Assembly: GCA_918026815.1 (NCBI GenBank)
Contig: CAKJVC010000014.1
Coordinates: 620,001-684,000 of the forward strand
DNA: 64,000 nucleotides
Reading direction: 5' to 3'
Source: Chalara sp. BL73
Lineage: Eukaryota; Ascomycota; Leotiomycetes; Helotiales
Shown: piece by piece, positions 1 through 10,405 of the stretch
Layout: the number at the start of each line of letters is the position of its first letter
Numbering within the stretch: position 1 is the first letter of the stretch
Translations under genes and position numbers: made by a program
Notes under the pieces: generated by a model
Told to the model about the DNA's origin: nothing
The model's input: the letters and a program-made list of their open reading frames with translations, nothing else
Database searches by the model: none

Positions 1-748
1 GCATGATAGCTCGACGCGAAGAAGGAGACATACTTATGTTTGGGTTATTAAACACAAATCTCTGGTTCAATTTATCTTCCACCCAATCCATTTCCGTTCC
101 AATAATGCTGAATAGTGCCTTGCTATCAATAAGCACCTTGACGCCATCCTGTTCAACTTCTTCGTCGAACATGCCGGGCTTATCCACATATTCTAAGTGA
201 TATGCCAATCCACTGCATCCTCGATTCCGTACTCCTACTTTCAGCATTTTTGATTCGGGCTGGCCCAGTAGTGCTCGCAGCTGGGTCACGGCATTGGGAG
301 TGAGCTTCATCGCAGCTTTCCGAGCTCGTAGCTTTGGCCTGGGCTTTGCTGCAGGTTTGGTTACTGGCGGGGCCGGTCTTGACTGCTGAGCTTCTTGCTC
401 TGTGAGATGAATGCCAGGTTGTGCTTCCACCGGTTTGCTTGGCCTAAAACTATATGCATTCAACTGCTGTGGCGGTCTGGTATCGTTGACCTGTGGTATA
501 CTGCCTGCAATAGATGTATCTGGTACTCCAATGTTTCTGGGCGGTGGCGGCTGCTCGGGAGAGAATGGCTGGTATGCTGTGGCAGTTTGCATTTTACGTT
601 TCGAGGACATGCGTGAAGACTGTAGGGAGGAGAAGTTTCGGAGACTATGTCGGCATGGCTGTAACGACGATATTGCTGATGTAGAGGCAAATCTAAACAT
701 GAAAGGTGACGATGATGTCAGGGGGTTGAAAACTCGTTGCGTCGACAT
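1..748 (-). CDS. ISA1: Mitochondrial A-type iron-sulfur assembly protein (ISA1/ISCA1-like), 3' end beyond left edge
   Basis: A-type scaffold or carrier that helps build 4Fe-4S clusters in the mitochondrial matrix, working with Isa2 and Iba57 in the known pathway. The exon runs 748 down to 34, starting at the ATG 746-748. The first ~130 residues are Ser/Arg/Pro/Gln-rich without acidic clusters, as expected for a presequence plus linker. The HesB-like domain follows: KLTPNAVTQLRALLG, then VGVRNRGCSGLAYHLEYV with the first conserved cysteine, a DGVKVLIDSKA segment, and FVFNNPNI. The reading then meets a GTATGT donor (intron begins at 33), exactly where the family continues with the Cys-Gly-Cys motif, so the last two cysteines lie outside the window. 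The frame stays open to the edge if the intron is ignored. It is transcribed divergently from the next gene. Confidence 0.9.
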   Translation of the reverse strand, partial: MSTQRVFNPLTSSSPFMFRFASTSAISSLQPCRHSLRNFSSLQSSRMSSKRKMQTATAYQPFSPEQPPPPRNIGVPDTSIAGSIPQVNDTRPPQQLNAYSFRPSKPVEAQPGIHLTEQEAQQSRPAPPVTKPAAKPRPKLRARKAAMKLTPNAVTQLRALLGQPESKMLKVGVRNRGCSGLAYHLEYVDKPGMFDEEVEQDGVKVLIDSKALFSIIGTEMDWVEDKLNQRFVFNNPNISMSPSSRRAIM

Positions 749-1509
749 GGTCGATGGCGTGGTATGTGAAGTTGAAGCTTGCTATCGGTGTTGTGGAAAC
801 ATAGGTTTGATTGAAAGTTGCGAAGAGTTGGTATGGCGGGAGTATGAATAGTTCGCTGTTTTGTCACCTGCTTCTGAGATGATGAGAAATCGTATGTTGT
901 TGTTCAAGAGCCTAGCCAATAGCCGTGCTGGAATTTATAAGCCTTGTTAAGAACAGAGAACTGCGCCTTGTAGGTTCTATGGGGCTTTATGAACAATGCT
1001 GTGCTATACCGAAATCATAAATTGTAATAATAAACAAGATAGAGTTGTGTGAATGTGGCCGTGTCTCTTAATAACGAGAAATGTCTTTTTGGCAAGAGCT
1101 CAGATGATGAACCGGAATCGGTAAAACCACGGAAGAACTTGCCGATCGGGAATCTCGCAAGAGCACAATGACGGCAGAGGGATTCACTTCAACCACCTCA
1201 GGAGGGGTTAGGAACAATGCTTGAGACGTGAAAACACGTAAAAATAGTTATTTTTTTTTATAAAAAAAAGTAACTTGTGTAGATTCAACGTCTAAACCGA
1301 TGAATATGCCAATTGTCCATAGAATCAGACCAAATCGTCTGAGCATTCAAGCTTAAGTATTCGGGGTTCGGCTAAACTTCCGCGATTACGCAGAAGGCCA
1401 CGAGTTTTGTTTGAGATGAGGCTCAGCGACAAAGGATGACAGTCCAACATGCCAGTCAATGTTTTTAGCACCTGAGCATCCTTGGGAATGATATCTTATG
1501 CAATGAAGC
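749..1509. other. Divergent intergenic region between ISA1 and the ARMH3-like gene
   Basis: No credible coding frame. It must hold the promoters and 5' leaders of both flanking genes. The most visible structure is a near-perfect A/T palindrome at 1246-1275, listed separately. Confidence 0.6.
1246..1275. repeat. Zero-spacer inverted repeat (A/T palindrome)
   Basis: Two 15-nt arms, 1246-1260 and 1261-1275, lie back to back and are reverse complements except for one position. The arms are an AGTTA element joined to a run of T, mirrored by a run of A joined to a TAACT element. It lies in a divergent promoter region, so a nucleosome-excluding poly(dA:dT) element is possible, but no function is shown. 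Confidence 0.6.
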
Positions 1510-3676
1510 ATGGAGCCATCGCCTCTTACCCAGCAGGCTCGACCTGAGGTGTTCCAGCAGAAGATCGTCCAGCTATACGATGCTCTATTCAAGGTGGGGA
1601 GCTCTATGGTGGGGAGACAGAACGCAAATGCTGATTTTCATTCCACAGGATGACGATGACAACGAAAAATCAGAGGGATTCTGGAAAGAGTTCTTTCTGT
1701 TGAAACCTGATAAAGCGACACTGTATAAACTTCTTCAAGACTTAAGCACAGACGATTTATTGCATCTGCAGGTAGGCAGAAGGATCGCAATGAATAGCAC
1801 CAAGCCTAACACGGGTACAGCTGCAGACAAGACAATTATTCTCGAGGGCAACAGCATGTGTCAAAGTAGGCAATGGCCCGGCAGACGCGCATGCTCTTGA
1901 TGTAAGGCTCCTCACTTCTTGAATGGAACGAGGCTAACAATTCAGACGATTACGGCGTTCCTCGCCTCAGTGCTATCGAAGAAATACACAAACCCCAGCT
2001 CTGACATAATAAACGTGATAGCTGGTCTGGATAAAGTCGATGCAGTCTTTACAGAATTTGTCGCGACACTGGATGTCACGATACGGACTGGACGAAGCTG
2101 TGGGTATTTGTTTCCATGGTCGAGAAGGCATACTAACAAGTGTAGTGGACATTCGACAGAAAGCTGTTGAGGTGGCATTATCCGTAGTTTCTGGCGCTTA
2201 CCAGACCAGTCTCCTTTCATACTTTACACATCGAGATCTGTTTCCTTCTCTCATGAAAGTAAGTTTGATTCCCCAGCAAAAATTCTACAGCTGACACCAA
2301 TAGTTCATTCAAGATTCTGATACCACTTCCCGCGCATTCGAACCCTTTACACTTCTTGGTCTATTAGCGAATTACAATAAGTTTGAGTTCCAAAATCCGT
2401 ATCGATTACGACTGGATGATTTTGTGAACGAGGAGGTTATAAAGAGGATAATCGTATCTGTAGGACAGACATCTGCAACTTCGCGAAGCAAATACATTGC
2501 AGTTCAGGAGGATATTCCTGAAGGATGGACGATCACCAACACTCTTAGCATGATTGGCCTGGGATCAATTGCACCTGGACCGAAAAAGCCTTCCACTCCT
2601 GTAGTTGATCCAGAAGTTGCAAAGGAATTGTTTGCCAAATTGTGAGTTCTTACTATAGGCTTTGTGACTAAGACTGACGGAGTAGACCTGGGAATGAGGC
2701 CGCTGTCTTGCTTGCGACCTATGACTTTGCACACGCTAATAAGCTTTTCTGCTTCACATTTGTCTCCCTCGGAGCTGAAAAAGGAGCCGAAGCACCATTT
2801 AGCAGTTTCTTATCACTGACTTCATATCTTTTACAACACTCCTATACTTCAGCACGGACTTCGCTATATTCGCATGTTAATTTACTAATTATTCGGCAAC
2901 TGATTGAGGATCAAGTCCTATGCAAAAGAATATGTAGCGATGAAACCAAGATGACGGTGCGATTATGCCGTCAACGATCGCCATACTTACCTTCGGTAGG
3001 GGGCGACCGAGTCCTCGCAGCTAGTATACTGGACATTATGATTGATGGAATCACCCACAATCTGAGAAAGCGGCTCGATGTCGATTTATATTCTCTCTGT
3101 GTTGGAACTATTCTGAGGCTTATATCACACTTATCTAGATCACGGACACGCCTCAATTACCACTGGTCGGAGCTGTTCCGCTCGCTCCTATCTCTTGTCC
3201 GCTTCCTTACAACCTATACCGATGATGTTAAACATCTCACGAACATCGAAACATTATTAGACAATTTGGTGAACCTTATTGCACTCTCGCTCTCGGCCGG
3301 TGAGGCATTCCTCCCGAACCCAGCAGCATATGATGACCTGTTTTATAAACTCGTCGAAGTCGGGGAGACGCTTGTTAAATTTCGGGACAATTTTGAGCTG
3401 GGGAAACGGTCATCCAACTCGATAGAAACACTGATCAGCGTCAGCACCTATTACAAGGAACTACTTTCGGATGGCGCAAATGGGAAGAAAGTAAAGAACT
3501 TGACCAGCGCGCAAGTCGCAGGAGTCATCAAACAAGGTTACGAGACATTGAGCATCCAAGCCAAGGATGGACTGGATAGCTGGGAGAAATATCGAGAGGC
3601 AGATGAAAGGACGTTTCTCAAGAAAATGGCACGTGCTGCAGTGGAAGATGTGAAGAAACTTGTTAGCGACGCATAG
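1510..3676 (+). CDS. ARMH3 / DUF1741 armadillo-like helical protein
   Basis: Fungal homologue of the ARMH3 (C10orf76, DUF1741, UPF0588) family. The human member acts at the Golgi with GBF1/PI4KB, while the role in fungi is poorly known. Seven exons join in frame: 1510-1593, 1649-1771, 1827-1901, 1946-2099, 2146-2258, 2304-2641 and 2686-3676, giving about 625 residues, near the family size. Family landmarks are FWKEFFLLKPDKATLYKLL near the N-terminus, SKKYTNPSSDIINVIAGLD, and a helical C-terminal half with a QRSPYLPSVGGDRVLAA segment. There is no signal peptide; the protein is alpha-helical throughout. Introns are 43-55 nt. The first donor is the weak GTGGGG; the fourth intron has a TACTAAC branch site. 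The start at 1510 opens the first in-frame exon encoding EPSPLTQQARPEVFQQK. Confidence 0.85.
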
Positions 3677-5343
3677 AAGAATGGAGCTACTCATGCATAT
3701 ATAACCTCGGTATATGTGTGCACCGTGAAACTGAGCATTTCTTCAGCTTACATTGGTAGGCGCCAAAAGATAGCCGTGACCGAACCAAAATACTTCGTAT
3801 ATCCCTCCAGCGGCTCTTTTAACGCTTTGTTAGTTCATCTTTAACCGCGCAGTTTGTTGCGAAGGCAGGATAGCCAATCATTTCACAAGCGCATCCAGCA
3901 AGAAACTGTAGCCAATCAGGATGAAACTTGTTCTCAAGGCCCAAAGCACCACTTAGACCGATCTTTTCCGGCCTCGCAGGTTTGAGTCAAGAGTCACGCG
4001 CCTATTCATAAGAGCTCGAGGTTTTTGCTCCGCCTCAAAGATCATCTTGAAAACTTCCTCGACTTGGATTGATAGGTGTTGAAGACCTTGGAGTGGCGAC
4101 GCCACCTATCAGTGTTTGCTCAGATGCTCGTGTTTGTACCCTGAATTTATCCCTGTAATTGCCAAGCACCCGCCCTGAAAATGACGATCCATCCCCCCTT
4201 TGATCTGACAGCAAAACCTTGATTTTTTGACAGGCACAATGTTGATGAACCCCCGCTATTGTACTATCAATGAAGCCATTCCCAACCCATCTGGCACAGC
4301 AAGGCGCTCTGGCTAATATCCCGGGTACGGCTGTAAGTAGAATAAAATTAAGCACAGCCACCTCGGTTAGCCGCCTCTTTTCGGCTCGAATGTCGTCAGT
4401 ATGCGTCGATTATACCCCTCGGTGGTGGTAGAGATGCCCTGTCAAGTTGGCAGAACGAATAAAAGAGCAACCACCTCCCATCGCCAGAGGCGATTTCCTT
4501 TTGAAAGATGGGCACCATCAATGTATTCAACCGCTCTCGAACGGTGTCCCCTTGCACAGATATTCTGATTGTGGTATATGATCATCAGTCTCCCCCTCAG
4601 GTCATATCATCTAGTCCAACTTTGTCCATATCAGAAAACCATCATCTATCGCAAGTCAAGTCAAAACGAGAGCAACCCCCCCCCCCGAACAACCTCGATC
4701 TTATTCAGCATTCTATCTCAAACACAGCCGGAATAGATCCTACTGACGCCGAATCGTTTCGATACTCGTATTAGTGAATCTTTAGCTTAGATTTCAGTTC
4801 AGTCGGCACCCACTGAATCGACTGGTTGTGAGGTTTCGAACCTCAAAAGCGCTTACTTTATTTTGGGGTCGCGGCTACTTCAACAAAGCAAATCGAGTCA
4901 ATACCGGCATTCAAGCATTCTTTGTGTTTCAGTTTATCGCGCTCCGCGTGCATTTGAGTCCTTTGGTGCGAGGTTGAAATTATTTGTTGTCGTGTGGTTG
5001 TTTTATTAAAGCGTATGTCCCACCCTCTCACAAATCAGTCTTGCTCTTTGTCTCGCTTATTTCCTCTTCTCCTTTCTCCTATTGTGGTTCTCGATAATAC
5101 CAAGCACCCTCCTCTTAATCAGTCATAACCACAATACTCATGTCTATTGTTCACTTCCTTATTTCATGACTGGTTCATTACTTTTATTATTCATAAACAA
5201 CTAGCTGGTCTCCTAATTCGATCACTCCAAAAATAATTTACTCAACCGCAACCTTCTCTTTCTTTATACTACCAGCAGGATCTTTTAGTTTATTAGACAG
5301 CAACTACAATTTTACGCAACTCATAGAAGATACCCATACTAAG
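3677..5343. other. Intergenic region and long leader of PRM1
   Basis: No supported gene; the short frames here lack family features and codon continuity. From about 5035 to 5330 the plus strand is rich in C and T, typical of a fungal core promoter and 5' leader. There is a C homopolymer near 4680 and a small inverted repeat at 4829-4845 (7-bp arms, 3-nt centre TCG). Confidence 0.5.
4829..4845. repeat. Short inverted repeat upstream of PRM1
   Basis: Perfect 7-bp arms TGAGGTT and AACCTCA around a TCG centre. It lies about 500 bp upstream of the PRM1 start and could be a regulator site or chance. No tRNA folds around it, although the centre resembles a T-loop. Confidence 0.4.
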
Positions 5344-7599
5344 ATGGCTCCACTAGCTGCTCTTAGAAATTTCCTATCGTCTGCTACAGAAATGTCTTCC
5401 GCTTTGCGCGATAGGCATCCTACAAATCAAGGCTACCCAGCCGTACCACCAACTCTCAATGCTGGCGATCACGAGATGCGCGACTACTACGATGCGGACC
5501 ACAGCAGAGTCGTACCTAACACCTTACCCTACTACACACCGTACCTTGGCCTTCGAGCCCGGTTATCACAAGTATGGATCAACCGATGGACGATCTTACT
5601 TGCCCTCATCATATGTCGCCTTCTCCTGTCTATTAGCGATATCAACTACAGCTTAGCTAGAGCAAAAGAGGAGGCTCTTTCAGCATGCACCAGTGTCGAG
5701 AATGTTGGAAGCGCCATGGCATCTATGCCACACTACCTCTCAAGAGGCGTCAATGCCTTAGCCTCTGACGGCGTCACCAAGTCTGTCAACGCGCTGATGA
5801 AGATGTTGATGCTTACAGTCACTGGAGTGGAAGAGATTATTCTCTTCATCATCAACATGATGACTTCAACCTATGTTTGCTTGATCACGTTGGTTATCTC
5901 CGGCAGTTTGCGTGCCGCAATTGACATGATTGGGAAGGTTGGAGACTTCATGAACAAGACCATTGGTGAGCTCACTAGCGAAATATCGAGTGATGTCAAA
6001 GGCTTTCAAGACACCTTAAATGGGTTCCTGAGTGGTATCGACATTCCAAGTCTCTTTGGCGGTAGCCAGGACCCACCACAGATCGACATTGCTTCTAAAC
6101 TCGACCAACTCAACCATATCACAATCGACCCCACCCAGATGAATGCAGAGCTTGCGAAGCTCAACAGCTCAATTCCAACGTTTGACCAAGTTCGAAACTT
6201 TACTGACAATGTGATCCGTACTCCGTTCGAGTTTGTCAAGACAGCCATCAACGATTCAATGGTGGGCTATAAGTTCGATGAAAGTGTCTTCGATGTCGCA
6301 CCCAAGCAAGCTCTGACATTTTGCTCCGACAATACCGCAATCAATGACTTCTTCGATGGGCTTGCAAAGACGGTCTCAAAGGCTAAAACTATTGGACTTA
6401 TCGTGCTGACTATTCTGGCGGTCCTCATCTGTGTACCCATGGCTTACCGAGAAATATGGCGGTGGAGGAAGCAACAGCAGCGAGCCACGTTGTTGCAGAA
6501 GGGCTCATTTGATTCCATGGATGTAATTTACATTTCCTCCCGACCATACACCACCACATTCGGTCTTTGGCTCGCATCCAAATTCAAGAGCACCAAACGC
6601 CAAATCCTCAGCCGCTGGTTCGTGGCATACGCAACTTCGGTGCCTGCCTTATTCGTTCTCTCACTTGGATTGGCAGGTCTCTTCAGCTGTCTCTGTCAGT
6701 GGATCGTCCTCAAAGTCATCGAACGAGAAGTCCCTGGTCTCGTAGCTGAAGTCGCGGGCTTTACTGATCTTGTCGTCGGCGCCCTCAACGAATCATCCAA
6801 AGCCTGGGCCGTCTCGGCGAACGGAGTAATCACTAGCACAAATAATGATATCAACAACGAAGTTTTTGGCTGGGTCGAAACAAGTACCAAGGCTGTAAAT
6901 GACACACTTAACAAATTCACTGAGGAGATGGGCAAGGAGCTCAACAATGTATTTGGCGGCACTCCGCTAAAGGATCCCATCTCGGAGGTGCTCTACTGTC
7001 TTATCGGGATCAAGATTGCCGGTTTCCAAAAAGCAGTTACGTGGGTTCATGACAACGCACACATCGACTTCCCGCTGTTCCGCGAAGACGTATTCTCCCT
7101 CGGTGCTCTCGCCTCCGTCACAGACACCACGAAAGACGACTCCTTCCTCTCAGCACCTGGCTCAGTCGCCAGTGACGAGATCACTGGCGCAGTTATCAAA
7201 GTCTCCAACAAGCTGCAGAAGCAGATCCGCCAGGAAGTCATCATATCCTCCGTCGTAATCGCAGTCTGGGTCCTCATCATGCTGATCGGCCTCGCACGTG
7301 CGATATTTGGTATGCTTACCACCGACAAGACGCGTGCAGAAGGCGGACCCGTAGGCTATACCGGTGATCACCGAGGACCGATCTCCCCACGGAGCCCCAA
7401 TCGCCAGGATCCAGCCCGCTTCCCCGAGTTCGGGTCCTCGGTGCCGGTTTCGAGCGTCGGAGTCGATGACAATACATGGGCGAGAGGCGCGTTGGTCGAC
7501 GAGAAGGTTCATCATACGGGGCATCGCAGCGTGGAAGCCAACACCAAAGCTGGGCACTTGAGATCGAGTAGCTATGGCTACGTGGATGAAAAACACTAA
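5344..7599 (+). CDS. prm1: Plasma membrane fusion protein Prm1
   Basis: Multi-pass membrane protein promoting plasma-membrane fusion when mating cells or conidial germlings join. It is one uninterrupted frame of 751 residues. Hydrophobic segments fall near residues 82-97 (ILLALIICRLLLSI), 155-185, 350-370 (IGLIVLTILAVLICVPM), 435-455 and 635-657 (VVIAVWVLIMLIGLA), matching the usual Prm1 topology. Between them are two long extracytoplasmic loops with many N-glycosylation sequons (for example NKT, NSS, NDS, NES, NDT) and sparse cysteines. The C-terminal tail is polar and Pro/Arg-rich with an EKH end. The N-terminal region carries the NTLPYYTPYLGLRARLSQ segment typical of filamentous-fungal members. 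The ATG at 5344 follows a CT-rich leader and AAG. No oddities seen. Confidence 0.92.
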   Translation: MAPLAALRNFLSSATEMSSALRDRHPTNQGYPAVPPTLNAGDHEMRDYYDADHSRVVPNTLPYYTPYLGLRARLSQVWINRWTILLALIICRLLLSISDINYSLARAKEEALSACTSVENVGSAMASMPHYLSRGVNALASDGVTKSVNALMKMLMLTVTGVEEIILFIINMMTSTYVCLITLVISGSLRAAIDMIGKVGDFMNKTIGELTSEISSDVKGFQDTLNGFLSGIDIPSLFGGSQDPPQIDIASKLDQLNHITIDPTQMNAELAKLNSSIPTFDQVRNFTDNVIRTPFEFVKTAINDSMVGYKFDESVFDVAPKQALTFCSDNTAINDFFDGLAKTVSKAKTIGLIVLTILAVLICVPMAYREIWRWRKQQQRATLLQKGSFDSMDVIYISSRPYTTTFGLWLASKFKSTKRQILSRWFVAYATSVPALFVLSLGLAGLFSCLCQWIVLKVIEREVPGLVAEVAGFTDLVVGALNESSKAWAVSANGVITSTNNDINNEVFGWVETSTKAVNDTLNKFTEEMGKELNNVFGGTPLKDPISEVLYCLIGIKIAGFQKAVTWVHDNAHIDFPLFREDVFSLGALASVTDTTKDDSFLSAPGSVASDEITGAVIKVSNKLQKQIRQEVIISSVVIAVWVLIMLIGLARAIFGMLTTDKTRAEGGPVGYTGDHRGPISPRSPNRQDPARFPEFGSSVPVSSVGVDDNTWARGALVDEKVHHTGHRSVEANTKAGHLRSSSYGYVDEKH

Positions 7600-8432
7600 A
7601 CCCTGACAAAAAAAACTTAGAATCTGGAATTCGCGTTTTGCTTGTCTTGATCTTGAACCTTTTAGCGCGTCGTACTTGCGTAGAGGCATGGCGTTGGCGG
7701 GCAAGCTTTGCAATTTTTTATATATTTAAATATAGATACCTTACATTCCTTCTATATGAAGTGGATTCGCGATCCCCCTATTTTTAACAGTGGTTTGAAG
7801 GAGAGATGAGATGGGGGTCCTTATTTTTTATGGTGGATATATTCATTAGCGGCGGATGAGAGGAGGATAGGCGGCCAGATCTTAGTTTCGATAGGAGAAT
7901 GAATATATGTGATACCGTAAACTTGATGCCTTCTTGTTGGTCTTGTGATGTATGAATCTGTTTATGATTATGTAAAGCATTTGACTTCAATGGTTGCCTC
8001 GGGGGGCCTGGTCGTGGTGGTGAGGAGGATACGGAGCAACGCGGCTGCCTACTTGGGATGCATTATGGATTGAGTGTGCTAACTAGCTAATAGGTCAAAC
8101 CCGAGGATCGGATGAACGTTTCTAGAGGTTTTTTGAACCTTGAAATCTTTTTTAACGAGCGTGGGTGTTTATATTCTGCTAAGCTATATGAATGAGACAA
8201 GGAGAGGTTGGCCGTTACTATATATTTTTGGTTGATGGTAAGAAAAAAGAGTGCAAATTGCCAACAAAAGAAAGATGAAATCCCGCGGCTTTCTACCCTT
8301 TAAATCTCCCCATTTCCTCTTTTTTTTGGTTGGGCTATATCAGGTATGAGAAGAGAAAATAATGAGAGACACAACAGCGAACACAAAGATCGAGAAATGA
8401 AAGTGAAGCAAGCATCTACGTGTCGCAAATGC
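7600..8432. other. Convergent intergenic region
   Basis: Lies between the 3' ends of PRM1 (plus) and the C2H2 gene (minus). It is A/T-rich with several runs of T and A that can serve as polyadenylation regions. Nothing else is recognised. Confidence 0.5.
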
Positions 8433-9570
8433 TCACCATAGAGCCGGCTCGTCATACGCAGGACCTGCATGCTCCAGCAGAGTTGTGAAGCTTGCTAAAG
8501 CAGCGTCGTTATCCATCGTCAAGGCTCCCATCTCTCCCACACTATCTTCTTGATTTTCGGTATTCCCTTCATCAATCTCATGCACGGCCTTCATATGCCT
8601 CATGAGTGACCGCTTGCGGAAGAAGCCTTTCCTATTCACCTTCTTGCATCCGGAGACTTTGCAAGGGAATGGAGTTTCGTCATGCTCATCTCGCATGTGC
8701 TTCGTGAAAGCAGATCGTGACTCGAAAAGGGGCTCTCTCCACGATCCATAGGTTTTAGTCGGACAATACTTGGAACACCCTTCATGGTTACAGTGGGCGA
8801 AAAAATCAGCGCTAGTAGGGTCACTACCAGAGCGACCGTATTGGAGATCATGGCCATCAACATGGTGGTAATTGCGCTGATGCTGGAGTAAGTGATCCTT
8901 CCTTGCAAAGCCATTTGGTGCCTTCCATTTTTTGCAAAGCGTACATGGCCATAGTTTGGTTGGTGTGGAGTGTTTACTTCGATGTCGCACTAAGACATCA
9001 TATCTAGAAAACTTCGCGCCGCATACTTCACAGGTGCATGCATCATGTCCCGTCTCTCGAGCATGATTTCCTAGAAATTCTTGCGCACTGAACTTCTCAT
9101 CACATTCAGCACATGAGATGGTATTCTTGCCATTTCTGTGTTCAGAAGAGGAGGTGTCTAGGTAGCCAGACGTGGAATTCCTGTATGATGTTGGTCGGCG
9201 TCAATGATTCTTAAGCATTTGGCTACATACTGATATTCCATAGATGATACATGTCTAGAGACGCTTTCATCGTGCTGATCCAACGCAGCTCTATTCGAGC
9301 TTGGAAGATCCACTATAGAGTCTTGTGAGGCTCGGGCCAAGGCTAAAGGCTTAAGCTTAGTGCTTGGAGTTACATTGGATATACCAAACTCAATTCCAAA
9401 TGATGTAGCTGGATATTGCATAGAGTGCAAGTGACCAGGGGAGGAGTTAGGGTAGTCGTCTGCATTATATAGCCGAGAGGGTACACGCCTTTTTTGTTAG
9501 CAAGTGTCTTTTTTTTTACTCACCTGGCCTCAGCCACCAGAAATTCATCTATCCAACCAAAGTCATCCAT
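8433..9570 (-). CDS. C2H2 zinc-finger protein, probable transcription factor
   Basis: Model of about 350 residues from three exons: 9570-9524, 9488-9231 and 9180-8433. It starts MDDFGWIDEFLVAEAR. Zinc-finger units lie in the last exon: CAECDEKFSAQEFLGNH...H, CEVCGAKFSRYDVLVRH...H, a divergent CTLCKKWKAPNGFARKDHL finger, and CKVSGCKKVNRKGFFRKRSLMRH...H, with a CNHEGCSKYC segment between. The tail is acidic. The first intron, 9489-9523, is only 35 nt, with GTGAGT donor, TGCTAAC branch site and AAG acceptor; without splicing the frame stops at the TAA inside that branch motif. The second intron is 50 nt (9181-9230). DNA binding is inferred from the fingers. I cannot assign an orthologue. Confidence 0.72.
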
Positions 9571-10405
9571 TTCGGTGAGATGTTTCGGTGTTCAGCCAAC
9601 AGGAGATGCGGAAGCCTGCAGGCGAGCAAGGGTTGAGTTGTAGCGGGACAAAGCAGCAAGAGATCCGAACGTAGCACACGAAGAATGGTAAAGAAAAGTT
9701 GGTGCGGTATTGCTCTAGGCAAGGCCATACACTTATCTTTCCACTTGTCGCTGTGCTCGCTGTTTTAACGCCAGATGAAAAGCAGACGAGACATGAATCC
9801 CTGTAAAAAGGGCGTGGATGCATAATGCAGAAAAACACAAGGACATTGTGCCCGCCTTTTTTTATTGCTACCTACAGCCCTGGGGGATACTTCCCCATCA
9901 GAACAACAGTGATAGACAGGGAACAGGAATCGCCTGGATTACAGAGATGAGAAAGGATTTTTTTGGTGTGGGGAAAGAAGCGAACTGAAGAAAGGAGACG
10001 GACAAAAAAAGTGTTAGCCACAGTGGCTGTGTCTAGCCATCTCCTCATCTCTCTTTCTATTCAATTCTCTAACAACTGTGTAGTGAAGAAGACAACTATT
10101 TGCGGAGAATATATTGAGAACTCATTATCACCAAACGGTTACCTACTATCAAGTACATGATCCACCACGCCTTGCCCTCTCTTGAATTTTACTCAATGCA
10201 ACCAATATCTTAAGTTTCGGGCATCAACTTGTGAATGTTTAAACAAGATTGAGTCTCGAGGTAAGCGCCGTGGCAGTTTGTTTTCAATATAGCTCAAGGT
10301 GACTATGCACATAGAATTATTATATTCCATATTGCATGTTCATCTAGCATAAGTAATCTTCATATTCGTGCCAAGCTACCAATAAATGCTCTTACGGAAC
10401 GCGGG
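9571..10405. other. Intergenic region upstream of the C2H2 gene
   Basis: No supported gene. It holds the promoter of the C2H2 gene at its left end and the 3' flank of the broken protease-like gene at its right end. Several poly-T/poly-A runs are present, and no repeat family is recognised. Confidence 0.5.

Noticed and set aside
4829..4845. tRNA T-arm suggested by the TTCGAAC-like centre
   Set aside because: No acceptor, D-arm or anticodon arm can be folded around it.
7162..7713. A 183-codon frame antisense to the 3' end of PRM1
   Set aside because: It mirrors the well-supported PRM1 coding sequence and has no domain of its own.
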